From positions 1 through 64,000 of the forward strand of contig DASPRM010000025.1 of assembly GCA_035624455.1 (NCBI GenBank): a DNA stretch of 64,000 nt, in the 5' to 3' direction. The notes beneath the pieces are model-generated. The model searched no databases. It was not told the origin of the DNA and was given only the letters and a program-made list of their open reading frames with translations. A program made the position numbers and the translations under genes. The stretch is from Terriglobales bacterium. Lineage in GTDB: Bacteria; Acidobacteriota; Terriglobia; Terriglobales; Acidobacteriaceae. Below, in pieces: positions 60,975 through 64,000 of this stretch; within the stretch, counting starts at the first letter, position 1, and the number at the start of each line of letters is the position of its first letter.

Positions 60975-61021
60975 GTCGAGGCCAGGCCTCGACCTGAACG
61001 GACGGGACGTCCGTTCCCACG
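60975..61021. repeat. Double-hairpin REP-like element, copy B
   Basis: GTCGAGGC-CAG-GCCTCGAC (60975-60993) and AACGGACG-GGA-CGTCCGTT (60997-61015), then CCCACG. Hairpin two is identical to copy A at 53913-53931; hairpin one has the same arms but a different loop. Confidence 0.85.
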
Positions 61022-61069
61022 AGGTTTTTTGTTTCCACACAGGCCACAAGAGGGCTTGAGTGGGTACCC

Positions 61070-61165
61070 GAAGTTCTTGGATGTGATGAGGGAAAAGCAG
61101 GTCCCTCCGCGCGCGATGGGATCGCCTGAGCCGATCCCATCGCTTGGTCGGGATGACAGGCATAT
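61070..61165. repeat. Direct repeat left of the patatin gene, with a GATGACAGG tail
   Basis: 61070-61107 (GAAGTTCTTGG to AGCAGGTCCCTC) matches 62442-62479 with a few changes; the two flank the patatin gene. 61096-61165 belongs to the wider GCAGGTCCCTC...GGGATGACAGG repeat family. Confidence 0.7.
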
Positions 61166-61172
61166 CTCCGAA

Positions 61173-62318
61173 TTAGAAGAAATGCATGAGCGTTTTCATG
61201 TCCACTTGTTCCTGCGCGACCTTCTCGCCGATTCGGCGAAGATTTTCGATCTGATCCGCGGCATCCAGCTCACGGACCTTGACCGGATCGATATCGCCCA
61301 GACCGAGCGTCTCGAGCCGCTCGCGTGTCAGGCTGATGGTAATGCGCTGGTAGGTGAGCAGCTTGTTCGTGCCCAATCCCGCGGCCACCCGGTTCAGTGC
61401 ATCTTCGCTGGGCGTGCCCGCCTGAACACTGGATAGATTCATTGCTGCGGCAAGCTGCGCTTTGGGAGGCCGCTCGCCGATCAGGTGCATCAGCATGTTC
61501 TGCTGCAGATTTGCGTCGGCCATCAACTCTTTGACCAGGTATCTGGCCCAGCAGAGAAGGTTGTAATCCGCAGCTTTTCCCTCGGCAATGGTGATCGGGT
61601 TATAGCCCGTGCCCAGTGACAACAGCAGCAGGTTGGTTGTGCCAGTGGGCCAACCGAAACCGTACTGCGGAGTGGTCGCTTCGAGAAAAACCTGGAAGGA
61701 GGCGTTGTTGTAACTGCTGACGCCTCCGTCGATGAATTCGTAAGTCTGTTTTTGGCCGGTGTCGTCGGGAATGGCAATTTTTTGCGGAGGGAAATAGGTG
61801 GGCGCCGCTGTGCTTGCGCGAACGACCTGCCACAGCGGCAGCGCGGTATCGCGCTGAAAGAATCTTCCGTTGCGGTTGTTGGTGAAGAACCAAGTGCTGC
61901 CGGCTGTAGCGTTCTTGGTGACGATCAGGATCGTGGTGCGCAGCCGATCGCTGCCCAGGGTGGTGTCCTGCCCAAGGACTTCCTTCAATTTCTTCTCCAG
62001 CGGCCCGCTGGGATATTTGTGCCAGAGCTGTACCGGCAAGAGAGACCTGGTGAAGATTTCCCGGCCGTGATTGAGATAGAAGTCGCGCAGCTCTTTCGCA
62101 GACAGGCCGAGAGCCAGCCCGGCAGCGAGGATGGCGCCGGTGCTGGTGCCGCCGATCAGATCGAAGCGATCGCAAAGCGGCTGCGGACTTTCCGTCAGGT
62201 CGTCGAGCTGCTTCTCGATGAGGATGAGGGACTCAGCCGGGATCAGGCCTGCCAGGCCTCCGCCATCAATGGACAGCAGCCGCTTGCGGGTTTTTGTGGG
62301 AGGAGTTTGTGTGTCCAA
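61173..62318 (-). CDS. Patatin-like phospholipase
   Basis: 381 residues. The patatin fold shows the oxyanion hole G19-G20-G21 (LSIDGGGLAGLIP), the nucleophile S59 in G57-T-S-T-G61 and the catalytic D197 in FIDGG. It has the full length of soluble single-domain patatins, without a signal peptide. Patatins hydrolyse acyl esters of lipids; some act in CBASS defence (CapV), but a cyclase partner is not present here. The gene is enclosed by direct repeats 61070-61107 and 62442-62479. The start at 62318 has no strong ribosome site; DNA composition is similar to the neighbours. Confidence 0.9.
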   Translation of the reverse strand: MDTQTPPTKTRKRLLSIDGGGLAGLIPAESLILIEKQLDDLTESPQPLCDRFDLIGGTSTGAILAAGLALGLSAKELRDFYLNHGREIFTRSLLPVQLWHKYPSGPLEKKLKEVLGQDTTLGSDRLRTTILIVTKNATAGSTWFFTNNRNGRFFQRDTALPLWQVVRASTAAPTYFPPQKIAIPDDTGQKQTYEFIDGGVSSYNNASFQVFLEATTPQYGFGWPTGTTNLLLLSLGTGYNPITIAEGKAADYNLLCWARYLVKELMADANLQQNMLMHLIGERPPKAQLAAAMNLSSVQAGTPSEDALNRVAAGLGTNKLLTYQRITISLTRERLETLGLGDIDPVKVRELDAADQIENLRRIGEKVAQEQVDMKTLMHFF

Positions 62319-62441
62319 TGGAGTCCTCCAGCCGGAGACACATTTGGCACGAAGCCCATCGTGTTGGCAAGAAGGGATTCAAATGGAGGTGGTGATCCGC
62401 GCAGCGTAGCGATTGAGCGCTCGCGAAGAAAATACCCCACT

Positions 62442-62479
62442 GAAGTTCCTGGCGGCGATGAGGAAAAAGCAGGTCCCTC
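62442..62479. repeat. Direct repeat right of the patatin gene
   Basis: GAAGTTCCTGG to AGCAGGTCCCTC, partner of 61070-61107. Its end overlaps the stop codon of fetB (TGA at 62478-62480, minus strand). Confidence 0.7.
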
Positions 62480-63275
62480 ATTTCTCCGCCGGTCCGGGCT
62501 GCAGAATCAACTGCTCCGCGGGCGAAAAAGCGTGGGCGCGGATCAGCGTCGTGCTGATCAGCGAAGTCAGTCCAGAAGCTGCCAGGATCATGGCGAGCAC
62601 CACGAACTGATAGACCGCTGCGTAGAGCGGATGGGCGCCGGAGAGCACCATGCCGGCCATCAGTCCGGGTACCCAAACGATGCCCAGCGAGCGCATGTTG
62701 TCGATGGCTGGAATCAGGCTGGCCTGATAGGACGCCTGCGCATAGGGCAGCGAGACTTCCTGTGGACCTGCGCCGAGCGCCAGCCCGGTTTCGATCTCGC
62801 CTACGTGCGAGAGCACTTCCGCGCGGAAGCGATTCAGGGCCAGGCCATTCGTGTTCATCGCATTAGCGATCAGCATGCTGCCGACCGGGATCAGGGATGT
62901 GATCGCGGTGTCGATAGCGCCGGCCCAGGTCATCAAGGCGATCACTGACCCCGCCCCGCAGGCGATGGCATAGGTCGAGACCTGAAATGCGCCGGGGATG
63001 TTCTTGGCGCGACCGGCGGAAGTTGCACCGGCGGCGGCAATCATTGCGGCCAGCAGGAAGATGCTGGTCCAGCGTGGACCACGCATCAGCAGCACCAGGA
63101 TGGAGCCCACCGCCATGATCTGTATGAGCCCGCGCAAGAGCGCCAGCGCGGTATGGCCCTGCATCCGGATTTGCCGCCTGCGCGCTATCAGCATTACGAA
63201 CATCACGAGCGCTGCGGATACTGCAGCCTGTGCCAGGCCCAGAGCCAGTTGACTGTGGAAGACACTCTTAAGCAC
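62478..63275 (-). CDS. fetB: Iron-export ABC transporter permease FetB-type
   Basis: 265 residues with six to seven membrane helices. The UPF0014 pattern is visible in RRRQIRMQGHTALALLRGLI, GLALGAGPQEVSLPY and the late VWVPGLMAGMVLSGAHPLYA. FetAB in E. coli exports iron and raises resistance to oxidative stress. GTG at 63275 is preceded by AGGAGG with six-base spacing and overlaps the end of fetA by eight bases, so I prefer it to 63299. The pair is translationally coupled. Metal preference cannot be deduced. Confidence 0.92.
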   Translation of the reverse strand: MLKSVFHSQLALGLAQAAVSAALVMFVMLIARRRQIRMQGHTALALLRGLIQIMAVGSILVLLMRGPRWTSIFLLAAMIAAAGATSAGRAKNIPGAFQVSTYAIACGAGSVIALMTWAGAIDTAITSLIPVGSMLIANAMNTNGLALNRFRAEVLSHVGEIETGLALGAGPQEVSLPYAQASYQASLIPAIDNMRSLGIVWVPGLMAGMVLSGAHPLYAAVYQFVVLAMILAASGLTSLISTTLIRAHAFSPAEQLILQPGPAEK

Positions 63276-63951
63276 TGAGTACCTCCTGTGGGGTCCCAAT
63301 CTTTACCAGCCGTCCTTTTTCGATCACTCCGATCCTGCTGCCCAGCCTTGCGGCTTGCGCCTGGTCGTGGGTAACCAGGATCGCGGCCAGACCGTTCTGC
63401 CGGACCACATCCCGGAACAGCGTCTCGACTTCTTGCTTGGCTTTCTCGTCCAGAGCCGAAGTGGGCTCATCCAGCAATAGCACGCAGGGGCGGTTGGCAA
63501 GCGCGCGAGCGAGCGAGACGCGCTGCATCTCGCCTCCGGACAAGTGTGTGACGTCGCGTTGTGCGTATCCGGGGAGGCCAACTTTTTCCAGCAGCATTGT
63601 GACCTCAGCCGCCGGAAGTTCCTCGCCCTTTTGCTCGGGCCCGTACTGCACGTTGTCAGTGACAGTGCCGGGAAAGAGAAATGCGCGCTGCGTCACCATC
63701 CCGACTTGGCGGCGCAATTCGCGCGGCGGGATCTCCCGATAGTCTTTGGCCTCGACAAAAACGGTCCCTGACGTGGGTTCATCGAGGCGATTAATCAGGC
63801 GCAGCAGCGAAGTTTTACCGGAACCACTGGGTCCCACTACTGCCAGAACTTCACTGCGCCGGAGTTCCAGGCTGACATCATTGACGATAACGAGTTCGCC
63901 AACGCGCCGGGTCAAATGTTCGGCGCGAAGGATGGGATCCGCGGCTTGCAT
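63268..63951 (-). CDS. fetA: ABC transporter ATP-binding protein FetA-type
   Basis: 227 residues with a full ABC ATPase: Walker A at 40-47 (GPSGSGKT), Q-loop in MVTQRAFLFPGTV, signature LSGGEMQ, Walker B VLLLDEPTSALD and the switch histidine in VTHDQAQ. The next gene is a UPF0014/FetB permease, so it is FetA. It probably energises metal export. ATG at 63951; the remaining 49 bases to the right edge hold no feature I can support. Confidence 0.93.
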   Translation of the reverse strand: MQAADPILRAEHLTRRVGELVIVNDVSLELRRSEVLAVVGPSGSGKTSLLRLINRLDEPTSGTVFVEAKDYREIPPRELRRQVGMVTQRAFLFPGTVTDNVQYGPEQKGEELPAAEVTMLLEKVGLPGYAQRDVTHLSGGEMQRVSLARALANRPCVLLLDEPTSALDEKAKQEVETLFRDVVRQNGLAAILVTHDQAQAARLGSRIGVIEKGRLVKIGTPQEVLSA

Positions 63952-64000
63952 AGGGATGCTTCCAGGTTTTTGCGGATCAGCTTATCAGGAGGTCTTGTAG

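Noticed and set aside
61173-62318. Patatin as a CBASS effector (CapV)
   Set aside because: No nucleotide cyclase or regulator gene lies next to it; the neighbours are fetAB and a secreted protein.
1-64000. tRNA, rRNA, CRISPR, prophage or insertion-sequence genes
   Set aside because: I looked for T-loop motifs, regularly spaced repeats and transposase or integrase proteins and found none.

Overview
The window looks like a chromosomal segment of an acidobacterium, most likely class Terriglobia (Korobacter/Koribacter-like). This rests on gene content rather than on a ribosomal RNA marker: winged-helix plus PD40 propeller proteins, many small signal-peptide proteins of acidobacterial type, an ECF sigma factor with an overlapping membrane anti-sigma gene, a B12-riboswitch-controlled TonB receptor, and many short dispersed intergenic repeats. 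Base composition is moderately GC-rich and even. I see no tRNA, rRNA, CRISPR array, transposase, integrase or phage gene.

Layout. 0-5.3 kb: the tail of an unknown protein, an eight-cysteine secreted protein, a truncated alcohol-dehydrogenase-like gene beside a DoxX-type membrane protein, a MacB/FtsX-type permease and a PIN-TRAM membrane protein. 5.3-5.9 kb: no coding region, but much predicted RNA structure ending in a strong terminator (candidate unidentified ncRNA). 6-8.6 kb: quinone oxidoreductase, DUF1801, OsmC and a double ACT-domain protein. 8.9-13.8 kb: a hybrid histidine kinase, then an ECF sigma factor and an unusual anti-sigma protein with two zinc fingers and a periplasmic CxxCH haem motif. 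14-15.9 kb: small secreted or short proteins. 16-19.3 kb: a cysM-mec-cysO-moeZ cluster for cysteine synthesis with a protein-bound thiocarboxylate. 19.6-28.1 kb: HdeD, M20 peptidase, OmpA-like protein, an ogt/tag alkylation-repair pair, an MBL hydrolase, a CDF metal exporter and a HIT protein.

28.2-36 kb: rpsA with a clear promoter, a membrane protein, an FAD oxidoreductase, a 52-residue zinc-ribbon-like protein, a LysR regulator, a CHAD-HD fusion and a glycine-zipper lipoprotein. 36-42 kb: aquaporin, a large glucosidase-like enzyme and an MscS channel, which may serve osmotic adaptation together. 42-50.5 kb: a single-domain receiver, a cupin, a four-repeat tail-anchored protein, DUF4242, a large Asp-box secreted protein and a winged-helix/PD40 membrane sensor. 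50.5-55.6 kb: mnmE and jag, separated by a LuxR-type regulator and an HtrA-like protein that has lost its catalytic serine, then panE. 55.9-58.3 kb: a btuB-like receptor under a cobalamin riboswitch. 58.8-64 kb: small secreted proteins including the paralogue of the 0.5-kb gene, a monooxygenase preceded by a frameshifted small gene, a patatin between two direct repeats, and fetA-fetB.

Two themes run through the window. One is envelope sensing and homeostasis (sigma/anti-sigma, hybrid kinase, PD40 sensor, channels, metal export). The other is a set of dispersed intergenic repeats that sit at gene ends, flank single accessory genes and in two cases supply the 3' end of a reading frame. The most unusual proteins are the haem-motif anti-sigma factor, the CysO homologue with a 16-residue tail after Gly-Gly, the serine-less HtrA and the 41-residue repeat protein.
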